From assembly GCF_900093605.1 (NCBI RefSeq), contig NZ_FLYE01000001.1:186001-250000 (forward strand): 64,000 nt of DNA, read 5' to 3'. Each line of letters starts with the position of its first letter. Position 1 is the stretch's first letter. This stretch comes from Candidatus Terasakiella magnetica (GTDB taxonomy: Bacteria > Pseudomonadota > Alphaproteobacteria > Rhodospirillales > Terasakiellaceae). Of this stretch, positions 53,985 through 62,799 are shown piece after piece. The position numbers were made by a program, and so were the translations under genes. The notes below the pieces were generated by a model. The model was not told the origin of the DNA. It ran no database searches and saw nothing but the letters and a program-made list of their open reading frames with translations.

Positions 53985-55304
53985 CTATTCGAGATTTAGC
54001 ATATCAGGTGTGAGTTGACCTGTTGCAAAAAGGACAGAATAGATGGCATAGCGGGTATCGTAATAAAGCTCTGCATATTTGATCTTGGTTTCAAACACTT
54101 CTTTTTTGCGATCAAGAACATTGATCACGTCAACACCTTCAGCACCATTTTCACGCTGTTTACGCGTATCGTTGAAAATCTCTTCCTTCAAGATGACATC
54201 GTTCTCTTTTAAGGAAAGACGCTCACGTGTTGTTTCAAGGTTGTGCCATGCTTTACGTGTGGCTTCAATTTGCTTGCGTGCTGTAAATTCATAGGTGCTT
54301 TTTGAAGCAGCATAATCAAATACGGCTTTTTTCATGGAATATTCGGTGGAAAAACCACTGAACAAATCCCAGTTAGCCTCAACTAAAACAGAGTAGTCAC
54401 GACGCGTTCCCGCTGTGGCACCTTTGTCGTTTTCGTAATTCATTGCACCTACAAGATCGACAGTTGGGTAATATTGCGCACGTGTTGTGTTGCGGTTTTC
54501 GCTGGCAATTTCTGCTGAAACATCAGTTTTCAGAAGCTGCGGGTTCGTTTTTAGGGCAATTTCAATTGCTTCATCCATTGTCTCGGGAATGAGGTCAAGG
54601 GGTGGGTTGGGGTCAACCATGGCAGCAATGTCAGGCGCATGACCAAAGACCTGAATATATTGGTCAGCAGCTTTTGCCAGATCACCTTCATATTCAACGC
54701 GGGTGTCTTTAGCCGTCTGTAAGCGTGATTTAGCATTTAAAACATCAATACCGATACCGGAACCACGTTGCACGCGCTCATCTTCCAGTTCCATCTGTGT
54801 TTTGATGTTTGATTCGTTTTCTTTGGCAAAATCAATGCGGCGCGCATGTTTTAAGACGTTCAGATAAGTCTCAACACCTTCTAAAAGTAGGGTTTGGCGA
54901 TCATTGTTTTCTTGAAAATGGGTTTCTTCTTTATTTAAGCGCGCAGTACGAATGGAAGATTCTGTAGCAAAACCATCAAAAAGATTCTGTGTAACCGTCA
55001 CACCCGCTGTGCGACGCATCATGGATGAATCGTTTTTGTCATCACCGACAGCGCGTTCTGTTGGGTTGGTAATCCATTCATAGCCATAATCGGAAGACAG
55101 CGCGACAGTTGGCAGTTGGGCTGCTTGCTTAACATCAATATCTTTAGTCGCCGCTTGGGTTTTTTCCTGTGCAGACTTAAGTTTCGGATGGTCAATAAGC
55201 ATATTGCTCAGTTCTGTTTCCAGACTGGCTGCAAGCGTATCAGTCGTGGCTGAAAAAGCCAACAAAGCACCCATACAGGTACTGATGAAATAACGCGTCC
55301 GCAA
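53985..55304 (-). CDS. TolC-family outer membrane protein of the type I secretion locus
   Basis: The start is the TTG at 55304, which has GGAGGT seven bases upstream and gives a signal peptide ending near LAA-S; the longer frame from 55361 lacks these features. The mature chain (about 410 residues) has the two repeated halves of the TolC trimer barrel, with long amphipathic helices such as ETYLNVLKHARRIDF. It faces the cyclase gene and likely forms the outer part of the adjacent T1SS. A second tolC homolog is at 61.3 kb. Confidence 0.92.
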   Translation of the reverse strand: MRTRYFISTCMGALLAFSATTDTLAASLETELSNMLIDHPKLKSAQEKTQAATKDIDVKQAAQLPTVALSSDYGYEWITNPTERAVGDDKNDSSMMRRTAGVTVTQNLFDGFATESSIRTARLNKEETHFQENNDRQTLLLEGVETYLNVLKHARRIDFAKENESNIKTQMELEDERVQRGSGIGIDVLNAKSRLQTAKDTRVEYEGDLAKAADQYIQVFGHAPDIAAMVDPNPPLDLIPETMDEAIEIALKTNPQLLKTDVSAEIASENRNTTRAQYYPTVDLVGAMNYENDKGATAGTRRDYSVLVEANWDLFSGFSTEYSMKKAVFDYAASKSTYEFTARKQIEATRKAWHNLETTRERLSLKENDVILKEEIFNDTRKQRENGAEGVDVINVLDRKKEVFETKIKYAELYYDTRYAIYSVLFATGQLTPDMLNLE

Positions 55305-55430
55305 GGGAACGACCTCCGATATAAATTTAGTGCACTTAACTGGTGATATTAGTTGTAACATCTTATTTCGTCAAACTTTTTGCGTAAGAATACCTAACTA
55401 TAGCTGTAAAAGTTTAGCGAAACGTTACTT

Positions 55431-58088
55431 TTATAGTTTCAACTTAACCTCAACAATGTCTTCATCCATGATCGTGTGGGTTTCAAACCCCATGGCTTTT
55501 ACCATATCAATCATGGTGCGGTTTTCTCGAAGAATTTGTCCTGCAAAATAGGTTGTGCCGCGCGTTCTTGTATATTCGATCATCTTGTTTAGGAGTTTCC
55601 AGCCCAGTTTTTGCCCCTTAAGGTCTGAGCGTACAAGAATCGCATATTCAGCTTCCTCATTATTGGGGTCTGTGCCTGTGCGCACAACGCCGAGGGTCTC
55701 CATTTGACCGTCTTCTTCATTGGGGGCTTGAGCGATAAAGGCCATTTCGCGGTCATAATCAATCTGGGTTAAACGTGCCATTTCACTATGGGGCAATTCA
55801 CGAACCGAGCCAAAGAAACGAAAACGGATATCTTGGGCAGAGACTTTACTCATAAATTCATTATGGGCGGGTTCGTCTTCTGGGCGAATGGGGCGAATGA
55901 TTGTTTTTCGTCCATTGCGTAGGATAAATTCTTCTTCAAGATAGGCAGGATAGGAGCGAATGGCCAAGCGCCTGTTAGGGTGGCTTTCAGTGCATTTTTG
56001 AATGCGCATTCTTGTATCAACTGCTAGGGCACCCTCTTTTGAGCTAAAGATCGGGTTGATATCAAGTTCCTGAATTTCAGGGAAATCAATACAGATTTCT
56101 GAGAGTTCAATAAGCAGTTGGCAAAGGGCATTCTTGTTGATTTCAGGATGGTCACGAAAACCATCAAGCAGTTTACTTATTTTTGTGCGTGAAATCAGGT
56201 CTTTCGCCAACCCCATATTTAAGGGGGGTAGGGCAATGGCATGGTCTGCAATCACTTCTGTTGCTGTACCGCCTTCACCAAATAAGATAACAGGGCCAAA
56301 AACAGGATCGTTTGTCATGCCTGCAATGAGTTCATGGGCATGGGGGAGATGAACCATCTTTTGAACAATAAAACCATCAATAACCGCATCTGGTTTAAAT
56401 GTGTGTGTCCTTTGGGTGATGTCTTCTATGGCACTGCTGACAGCCTGGGGAGAGGTGAGGTTTAACATCACACCTTGAACGTCTGATTTATGAATAATGT
56501 CAGCAGACATAACTTTTACGACAACAGGAAAGCCGATTTCTTCTGCTGTTCTTTCTGCCTCATCAGCACAATGGACAATATGGGTTTCAACAGTTTCAAT
56601 GCCATAGGCGCTGAGAATTTGTTTTGCATCAGATTCTTTTAGCCAACTTTCACCCCGTTTGAGTGCCGCATCGATGATAGAGCGAACGGTTTTGCGAGCA
56701 GGTTTTATTTCTGCGGGAACGCGCTCTGGCGTTTCCATCAAGGTGACTTGGTTTTCCTTATAGTGCACGATATGCATGAAAGCAGTGATTGCCATGCGCG
56801 GTGAGCTATAGGTGGGGATTGCATTTTCTTCGAAACATCTGCGTGCCTGCTCAATCGTTTTCTCACCCATCCAGCAGGTTAATATCTGACCTTTAAGGCT
56901 TTTATGGGCTGCGGCAAGTTTTTGTGCGCATTGTGTTGTGTCACTGTAAGTATTTGGGGAATGTTGAAATAAAATACAGTCGACTTCTTTGCTGCTTTTT
57001 AAAATTTCATAGGCTTTTGCATAATCCTCCCCCGTGCAGTTCAGACCAAGGTCAACAGGATTCGTGATTTGATTATTGGAGAATGCTTTTTGTAGCGTAG
57101 CGATCGTATCATCAGATAATTCTGCTAATTGGCCACCCTGATCTAATAAATGGTCACTGGCAATAATATTGAGCCCACCGCCATTTGACACGATGGCGAG
57201 TCTTTTACCGTTAAAGGGCCGTATGCTTGAAAGTGTATTGGCCCCTGCAAAAAGCTCAGCAATGCTGTTCACACGTAACATTCCTGCGCGTTTAAAGGCT
57301 GCGTCATAAACAAGGTCACTGCCTGCCATGGCCCCTGTATGGGATTGGGTCATGACCGAGACGGCTTCATGTTTTCCTGTCTTCATCACCAAAATTGGTT
57401 TGTTACGTGCAGATGCACGCGCGGCAGACATAAAATTACGTCGCTCATTGATCGATTCCATATAGATCAGGATTGCACGTGTGAAGGGATCACTGCCGAG
57501 ATAATCAATGATATCTCCGTAATCAACATCAGAACAATTGCCCAAAGAAATGAAATGAGAAAAACCGACCCCATGGGCATTTGCCCAATCAAGAACGGTG
57601 CTAGACATGGAAGAGGATTGCGATATGTAGGCGATTTTCCCTGCCTTAACGGGAAGGTGCATTGTACTCGCATTGAAGTTCTTGCCCGGGATCATTGCCC
57701 CCATACTGTTTGGACCTAGAATTCGCATGCCATGGGTTTGGCTGAGTTTTTTAATGGTTTGAGCACATAGGTTTTCGCCACAATGACCCATAAGAATAAG
57801 GGCTTTAAGACCTTTATCGCCGAGTTGGTTTAGCGTCTCTTCAGATGGATTACTGGGGCCGCAAAAAATAACAAGGTCGGGCAATAAGGGAAGATCATCA
57901 AAAGTTTTATAACTTAAGATGCCTGCAATGGCGCGATCCTTATCACTGATCGGCATGATCGGACCTTTAAAGCCACTGGATATTAGGTTTTGAATGACGA
58001 TCTGACCGCTGTTTTTCTCTTCATTATTTGCACCGAAAATACAAATAGATGAGGGTGAAAACATTTTTTGAAGATTACGGATGCTCAT
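55431..58088 (-). CDS. PatZ-like protein acetyltransferase (NDP-forming acyl-CoA synthetase fused to GNAT)
   Basis: The chain (885 residues from the ATG at 58088) has a CoA-binding domain at the start (SICIFGANNEEKNSGQ), succinyl-CoA-ligase-like domains with QSHTGAMAGSD, an ATP-grasp domain (about 480-700, with VVVKVMSADIIHKSD) and a C-terminal GNAT acetyltransferase (about 715-885, with RFRFFGSV). This is the layout of Pat/PatZ lysine acetyltransferases that control acetyl-CoA synthetase. Which reaction the ligase part performs is unclear. The start is supported by AGGGGA; the longer frame from 58133 is less likely. Confidence 0.9.
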   Translation of the reverse strand: MSIRNLQKMFSPSSICIFGANNEEKNSGQIVIQNLISSGFKGPIMPISDKDRAIAGILSYKTFDDLPLLPDLVIFCGPSNPSEETLNQLGDKGLKALILMGHCGENLCAQTIKKLSQTHGMRILGPNSMGAMIPGKNFNASTMHLPVKAGKIAYISQSSSMSSTVLDWANAHGVGFSHFISLGNCSDVDYGDIIDYLGSDPFTRAILIYMESINERRNFMSAARASARNKPILVMKTGKHEAVSVMTQSHTGAMAGSDLVYDAAFKRAGMLRVNSIAELFAGANTLSSIRPFNGKRLAIVSNGGGLNIIASDHLLDQGGQLAELSDDTIATLQKAFSNNQITNPVDLGLNCTGEDYAKAYEILKSSKEVDCILFQHSPNTYSDTTQCAQKLAAAHKSLKGQILTCWMGEKTIEQARRCFEENAIPTYSSPRMAITAFMHIVHYKENQVTLMETPERVPAEIKPARKTVRSIIDAALKRGESWLKESDAKQILSAYGIETVETHIVHCADEAERTAEEIGFPVVVKVMSADIIHKSDVQGVMLNLTSPQAVSSAIEDITQRTHTFKPDAVIDGFIVQKMVHLPHAHELIAGMTNDPVFGPVILFGEGGTATEVIADHAIALPPLNMGLAKDLISRTKISKLLDGFRDHPEINKNALCQLLIELSEICIDFPEIQELDINPIFSSKEGALAVDTRMRIQKCTESHPNRRLAIRSYPAYLEEEFILRNGRKTIIRPIRPEDEPAHNEFMSKVSAQDIRFRFFGSVRELPHSEMARLTQIDYDREMAFIAQAPNEEDGQMETLGVVRTGTDPNNEEAEYAILVRSDLKGQKLGWKLLNKMIEYTRTRGTTYFAGQILRENRTMIDMVKAMGFETHTIMDEDIVEVKLKL

Positions 58089-58200
58089 ATAACCCATTCC
58101 CCTATTAGGTTGGCAAAGAATATTGCGCTGCACATAATGAATGTGAACGTACTCTAATTAACGCTAAAAGCAAGAGGGTAATCGACTTTTCAAAAAAGCC

Positions 58201-58941
58201 TTAATCGTCGGATTCGAAATCTTCTTGAAGCAAGGCCGTGCTTGGTATTGTAACCATTCTTCCTTTAAAGAAAGCAAGTTTGTCTTCTTCAAGTTTTTTG
58301 ATGGTACGCGCGATTGTTTCAGGCCGTGTACCAATTGCAGCCGCCAGTTCTTGGCGTGAAAGAGGCAGTTCTAAGATGGTCTCATCTGTGCCGTCATCTT
58401 CATCAGCATATCTTGTACGCAGATTAAGCAGAAGATGTGCGAGTCGTTTTCTCACAGGCTGTGTCGTGGTTAAAAGATAGAGTTCTTCAATTTCGCGCAA
58501 GTCGCGCGCAACGCGTCTTGTGAAACGCACGGCAACGTCAGGTGAGGATGCTAAAATCGTATCCAAATTTGCTTTTGGGATAAAGCAAAGCTTTGATTTT
58601 ACGAGAACTTCAGCCGATCCGGCATGCTTTTCATTGGCAAGGAATGAACGATGACCGAAAGCTTCACCGGGTTGCACAAGGCGAACAACAGCAGAGTTTC
58701 CGTTCACATCGGTTTTACGAATAGCAATGAGCCCAGCCTTTAGGCAATAGACGCCATCACAATTATCACCTTCGAAATAGATATTCTGCCCCACATCATA
58801 AGTTCGATGGGAGCGTTGGAGATTGTCAGAATTAAGACCTGAGCGCGCAAGCCCACATAAAGAGGAATCCTCTTTACCACCGCCGCAGGTACCGCATTTG
58901 GTGACGGATATAGGTTTGCCTTCAATTCCCATTTTATTCAA
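58201..58941 (-). CDS. FNR-like Crp-family regulator with Fe-S cysteines
   Basis: The 246-residue protein has a Crp-type cNMP-binding fold (about 45-150) and a C-terminal winged helix with LSRQELAAAIGTRPETIARTIKKLEED. Cysteines C16, C19 and C29 (CGTC, then SSLCGL) and C119 in KSKLCFIPK match the four cluster ligands of FNR: the last aligns with the MVCEIPF segment of E. coli FNR (from memory). A [4Fe-4S] oxygen sensor is therefore likely. The recognition helix has ETIAR where FNR has ETISR. Its neighbours do not reveal its targets. Confidence 0.9.
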   Translation of the reverse strand: MNKMGIEGKPISVTKCGTCGGGKEDSSLCGLARSGLNSDNLQRSHRTYDVGQNIYFEGDNCDGVYCLKAGLIAIRKTDVNGNSAVVRLVQPGEAFGHRSFLANEKHAGSAEVLVKSKLCFIPKANLDTILASSPDVAVRFTRRVARDLREIEELYLLTTTQPVRKRLAHLLLNLRTRYADEDDGTDETILELPLSRQELAAAIGTRPETIARTIKKLEEDKLAFFKGRMVTIPSTALLQEDFESDD

Positions 58942-58962
58942 ATGAAATCCATATCTATTAAA

Positions 58963-58984
58963 ATCAACACATTAGCTAGTTGAT
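58963..58984. promoter_or_regulatory. Inverted repeat upstream of the FNR-like gene
   Basis: ATCAAC and GTTGAT face each other with a 10-base spacer, 22 bp before the gene start. The half-sites are ordered opposite to a standard FNR box (TTGAT-N4-ATCAA), so it may be an autoregulatory site of another type. Confidence 0.35.
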
Positions 58985-59132
58985 TATAGTGGTTCTTTTA
59001 TAATGATTCAAAACATCTTACAGTCAAATGATCTAAATGGAACAAAAAATTAATGATATTTGTTCGATCTCTAACTTATTGCCGTTGAGTGATAGCGGGA
59101 GAGGTGACCAACTATCAAGCCTATAAACAAAA

Positions 59133-59157
59133 AAACGGTGGATAGTGCCACCGTTTT
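59133..59157. terminator. Terminator after the XRE regulator gene
   Basis: AAACGGTGG pairs perfectly with CCACCGTTT over a 6-base loop, with A and T runs on the two sides. On the minus strand it lies 26 bp after the stop of the XRE gene. Confidence 0.85.
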
Positions 59158-59182
59158 TTATTGTTTAAAATCAATGAATTGA

Positions 59183-59647
59183 TTAGCCGTTTACAGTTTC
59201 GCTTTCTGCAATGGCGCGTACAACATCAATGACACGTTTGCGAATAACCGGGTCTTGCAAGCGTGAAAATGTTCTGACAAGTTCAAGCGTCTGGCGACGA
59301 TGAAGCGTGAGATGCTCCTCTGGAATGTCGCTTTCTGCTGTTTGACCTTCATAACCAGGGAAAGAATCGCGCACACTTTCTGGCATATCTTCAAAGAAGA
59401 AAGATATTGGCACATCCAGAACATTGCTGAGTTGCCATAATTTACTTGCGCTCACACGGTTAGCACCACGCTCATATTTTTGGATTTGTTGGAAGGTTAG
59501 GCCAATGCTCTCGCCAAGTTTGCCTTGGGTCATCCCCATGAGGGTGCGGCGTAATTTAACACGTTGGCCGACATGTACATCAACAGGGTGCGGTGTATCG
59601 CTACCACGTGTGCCCGGAAGAATTTCTTTTGTCGCAGTCTTTACCAT
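59183..59647 (-). CDS. XRE-family transcriptional regulator
   Basis: A 154-residue protein with an N-terminal HTH_3 domain (about 25-82) including VGQRVKLRRTLMGMTQGKLG and LTFQQIQKYERGANRVSASKL, typical of small alphaproteobacterial XRE regulators. The C-terminal third is helical and might mediate dimerisation. AGGAAC lies upstream of its ATG. Its targets cannot be read from here. Confidence 0.93.
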   Translation of the reverse strand: MVKTATKEILPGTRGSDTPHPVDVHVGQRVKLRRTLMGMTQGKLGESIGLTFQQIQKYERGANRVSASKLWQLSNVLDVPISFFFEDMPESVRDSFPGYEGQTAESDIPEEHLTLHRRQTLELVRTFSRLQDPVIRKRVIDVVRAIAESETVNG

Positions 59648-59846
59648 AAAAATAGTTCCTATGATTCTCGGTTTTTAAGTTTTTGGCCTGATACATTTAG
59701 ATAGTAAATGTTCAGTTTTTATATTTCGGTTGTATTATAGCGATCTTATATCCACTTGTCTTGCATAAAACGCAATCACAAGTGGTTTTGTGTGCAATTA
59801 ATTATGTGTACTTGGTTTAACTTATTGATTTTAAAGAATAGGCAAT

Positions 59847-59882
59847 AAAAAACACCCCTATCTTAGATAGGAGTGTTTTTAA
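59847..59882 (-). terminator. Terminator of the tRNA operon
   Basis: AAAAACACCCCTATC and GATAGGAGTGTTTTT form a long stem with a TTA loop directly after the distal tRNA-Asn on the minus strand; the U run follows in that direction. Confidence 0.85.
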
Positions 59883-59884
59883 AT

Positions 59885-59960
59885 TGGCTCCGCCTGCTGG
59901 GCTCGAACCAGCGACATATGGATTAACAGTCCACCGTTCTACCAACTGAACTAAGGCGGA
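59885..59960 (-). tRNA. tRNA-Asn (GTT), copy 2
   Basis: On the minus strand the gene runs TCCGCCTTAGTTCAGTTGG to GGCGGAGCCA. The anticodon loop CTGTTAA gives GTT (Asn). The acceptor stem TCCGCC/GGCGGA, the TTCGA T loop and an encoded CCA are all present. It is identical to the copy 120 bp away. Confidence 0.95.
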
Positions 59961-60004
59961 TCAGAACCAGATCACCGAAAAGTTACAACCCACAACCAAG
60001 ATAT

Positions 60005-60080
60005 TGGCTCCGCCTGCTGGGCTCGAACCAGCGACATATGGATTAACAGTCCACCGTTCTACCAACTGAACTAAGGCGGA
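60005..60080 (-). tRNA. tRNA-Asn (GTT), copy 1
   Basis: Same sequence and structure as the neighbouring copy, with anticodon GTT, cloverleaf elements intact and encoded CCA. The two copies and tRNA-Cys share one promoter upstream of the Cys gene. Confidence 0.95.
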
Positions 60081-60092
60081 TTAGTGCAAAGG

Positions 60093-60166
60093 TGGAGGCG
60101 CGAAGCGGATTCGAACCGCTGTTCACGGATTTGCAATCCGCTGCATAACCACTCTACCACCGCGCC
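60093..60166 (-). tRNA. tRNA-Cys (GCA)
   Basis: On the minus strand GGCGCGGTGGTAGAGTGG begins the gene; the anticodon loop TTGCAAA gives GCA (Cys). The acceptor stem GGCGCG/CGCGCC, a T loop with TTCGAAT and an encoded CCA support it. It is the first gene of the tRNA operon. Confidence 0.95.
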
Positions 60167-60204
60167 TAAACACTTTGTCCAAGGCTGAGGTTGTAACCAT
60201 CGGC

Positions 60205-60240
60205 GGACCGGAAACTAGTCCCATGGCACTTTGCGGTCAA
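60205..60240 (-). promoter_or_regulatory. Promoter of the tRNA operon
   Basis: Read on the minus strand, TTGACC and TAGTTT are separated by 17 bases and followed by a GC-rich discriminator. It lies about 40 bp upstream of tRNA-Cys. The remaining gap to the right (up to 60430) is AT-rich and shows nothing else clear. Confidence 0.65.
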
Positions 60241-60430
60241 TGGGTTTTTTCATTTTTTTTCATTTTTTTATCATTGAGATCAAAAAACTTACCATAAAAT
60301 TGGTCTCTACCATTGTCACAACGATAATAGGGGATTATAAAATGCTGATGATTTTTGTAATATAAGCACGGAACTAAATGTTACAGATATCAATGAGTTT
60401 ATTGATTTAACACTTTTTCACGGTGTCATT

Positions 60431-61084
60431 ATGGATTACGCACTTTCACGTTTTAATATGATCGAAGGTCAAATCAAAACCAACCGGGTTACTGATCCAC
60501 TGGTTCTGGATGCAATGGGTGAAATCCCACGCGAGGCTTTTGTTCCAAATACAAAGAAAGGTGTCGCCTATATTGACGATGCTGTTGAAGTTGCCAAAGG
60601 CCGCTTTTTGCTTGAGCCCATGGTGATGGGACGCATGTTGGAGGCTGCTGAGTTAGGCGAGGATGATATCGTTCTTGATATCGGTTGTAACTCTGGTTAC
60701 TCAACCGCAGTGCTTGCAAAAATCGTGAGTACCGTTGTTGCCCTTGAATGTGATGAGGAGCTGGCTAAAACAGCAACTGAGACATTAAACGAACAGGGGA
60801 TTGATAACGCCGTTGTCGTGACAGGGAACCTTAAGGATGGTGTTGCAAAACAAGCCCCTTATAATGTGATTCTCTTTAACGGTTCGATTGAGGAATTGCC
60901 AGATTCTATTAAGAATCAACTTGCTGATGGCGGGCGTTTGGTTGTTGTAACCTCTGGTAAAGCAACAATGTCAACAATCAGTGTTTACACACGAAATGAC
61001 GAAATTTTCTCCAAACGTGATGTTATGGAAGCCGGTGTTGCACCACTTCCAGGCTTTGGAGTTGAAAAAGGTTTTTCCTTCTAA
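60431..61084 (+). CDS. Protein-L-isoaspartate methyltransferase-like protein
   Basis: A 217-residue Rossmann methyltransferase with the SAM motif VLDIGCNSGYSTAVLA and an N-terminal PCMT-like FVPNTKKGVAYIDDAV. The PCMT substrate segment normally contains a Ser in the form TISQPYIVA; here it reads FLLEPMVMGR, without the Ser. A role in isoaspartyl repair is therefore doubtful. This gene stands immediately before tolC, popZ and valS in many Alphaproteobacteria (family knowledge), which supports the region's identity. Confidence 0.85.
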   Translation: MDYALSRFNMIEGQIKTNRVTDPLVLDAMGEIPREAFVPNTKKGVAYIDDAVEVAKGRFLLEPMVMGRMLEAAELGEDDIVLDIGCNSGYSTAVLAKIVSTVVALECDEELAKTATETLNEQGIDNAVVVTGNLKDGVAKQAPYNVILFNGSIEELPDSIKNQLADGGRLVVVTSGKATMSTISVYTRNDEIFSKRDVMEAGVAPLPGFGVEKGFSF

Positions 61085-61105
61085 GGTTTTGATATTAAGA
61101 AATAA

Positions 61106-61143
61106 AAACGCCTTTGTACGCAGTGGTGACAAGGCGTTTTTTT
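61106..61143 (+). terminator. Terminator after the pcm-like gene
   Basis: AACGCCTTTGT pairs with ACAAGGCGTT (one bulged T) and is followed by TTTTTT. Confidence 0.85.
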
Positions 61144-61326
61144 ATTTAAGAAATATATGTCTTCATTGTGATTTAGTTCACTTTTTTCACAACAGTTTTG
61201 AATGTAAATAAAACGTTTAGGAATTCCTGTTAAAAAACATTAGTTTACAAGTGTCTGAATCCTTTGCGTTTCGTGTAGCAGATGTTTAGACTGTGCAAAA
61301 TCTGTGTGAGTGATATGAGAAATAAA

Positions 61327-62724
61327 ATGAAATTGAGAAAAAACTTTCTGCTTGGTGTGGCTCTGGGGGCAATGGCCTTTGGTGTGCCTGCGCATGCCGA
61401 TACGCTGGAAGAAGCTCTCATTAAGGCTTATCTCAATAATCCAAGTTTAAATGCGGAGCGTGCTAGTGTGCGTGCAAGTGATGAAGGCGTTTCTCAAGCT
61501 CTTGCAAACTGGCGACCAAATGTAACATGGACAGGTTCTGCCTATCGCTCAATCAATGAAAATAACTCTCGTCTTGGTGATGATCGTCGACAGGTTCTCA
61601 CGCCACTAGCGAGTACATTTTCTGTGACCCAGCCACTCTTTCGTGGTTTCCAAACCCTGTCCGCAGTTGATGAAGCAGAGGCCACAATTAAAGCTGAACG
61701 CTGGCGCTTGATTGAGGAAGAACAGGGGATTTTACTTAATACTGTCACAGCTTATTCAAATGTTGTGCGTGATCTCGCTGTACTTGAACTTAATAAAAAT
61801 AACGAAGCCGTTTTATTGCGCCAGCTTGAAGCGACAAAAGATCGTTTTGAAGTTGGTGAGCTTACACGCACAGATGTAAGCCAAGCAGAAGCGCGCTATG
61901 CCAAATCAACCGCAGACCGTATTCAGTCAGAAGCGGACCTCGAATCGTCGCGGGCAAACTATTATAGTCTCGTTGGTGAAATGCCAACAGCGGTTGCAAC
62001 ACCATCGGTGCCGAGTAATCTTCCAACTTCTGTTGATGAAACGATTGCTGCGGCAAAGAAAAATAATCCAGAATTTCTAGCTTCTGTTTACGATGAAGAA
62101 GCAGCCATTGAAAATATTGATGAAATGGCAGGTAAACTCCTTCCAGAGCTTAATCTTGTCGCCTCCTCTGAAACCTCATTGGAAGCCTCAAGCATTGGCG
62201 GGCGTTCAGATACGGCAAAAATCGGTTTAACTCTTTCTGTTCCGTTTTATCAAAAAGGTACTGTTTACTCTCAAGTACGTGAGGCAAAACAAACAGCTGC
62301 TGAAAAACGTATGGATATGGAGCAGGCACGACGTGACGCTATTGAAAGCGGGCATAGTGGTTGGGAAGAATATGTTGCCGCCAAAGCACGTATTCAGTCA
62401 TTCCTTTCACAAATTCGTGCTGCTGAAGTTGCGCTTGATGGGGTTCAACGTGAAGCCGCCGTTGGCTCGCGCACTGTTCTTGATGTGCTGGATGCCGAAC
62501 AGGAATTGCTTGATGCAAAAGTAAGTTTGGTACGTGCAGAGCGTGACCAGTTGGTTGCCGCTTATGAGTTAAAGCGGGCAATTGGTGGTTTGACAGCAGA
62601 AAAGCTTGGTTTGGATACGGGTATTTATGATCCAAATGTTCACTATGATGAAGTTCGCGATGCTTGGATCGGGACCTCTTCAGTTGGTGATATTGACGAG
62701 CTAGAAAAAGTAGATAACAATTAA
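61327..62724 (+). CDS. tolC: TolC-family outer membrane efflux protein
   Basis: The ATG at 61327 gives a signal peptide with cleavage near AHA-DT; starts further upstream (61315, 61282) are weaker. The mature protein has the two structural halves of TolC: TLEEALIKAYLNNPSLNAERA near the N-terminus, FRGFQTLSAVDEAEA for the first barrel region, and a matching second half with GSRTVLDVLDAEQELLDAKV. It is 465 residues. This is the general tolC of the pcm-tolC-popZ-valS neighbourhood, separate from the T1SS copy at 54 kb. Confidence 0.95.
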   Translation: MKLRKNFLLGVALGAMAFGVPAHADTLEEALIKAYLNNPSLNAERASVRASDEGVSQALANWRPNVTWTGSAYRSINENNSRLGDDRRQVLTPLASTFSVTQPLFRGFQTLSAVDEAEATIKAERWRLIEEEQGILLNTVTAYSNVVRDLAVLELNKNNEAVLLRQLEATKDRFEVGELTRTDVSQAEARYAKSTADRIQSEADLESSRANYYSLVGEMPTAVATPSVPSNLPTSVDETIAAAKKNNPEFLASVYDEEAAIENIDEMAGKLLPELNLVASSETSLEASSIGGRSDTAKIGLTLSVPFYQKGTVYSQVREAKQTAAEKRMDMEQARRDAIESGHSGWEEYVAAKARIQSFLSQIRAAEVALDGVQREAAVGSRTVLDVLDAEQELLDAKVSLVRAERDQLVAAYELKRAIGGLTAEKLGLDTGIYDPNVHYDEVRDAWIGTSSVGDIDELEKVDNN

Positions 62725-62799
62725 TTAAGGTGAGGCAGTGTATAAAGGTAAGAATTGCATTTTTATTTTTTATACACATGAATATCGGGTGTTTTAGAT

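Noticed and set aside
58963-58984. Possible FNR box
   Set aside because: The half-sites are in reverse orientation with a 10-base spacer, so I list it only as an inverted repeat.
59885-60080. Duplicated tRNA-Asn as a possible attachment site of an integrated element
   Set aside because: No integrase or foreign genes lie nearby, and both copies are complete and share one operon.
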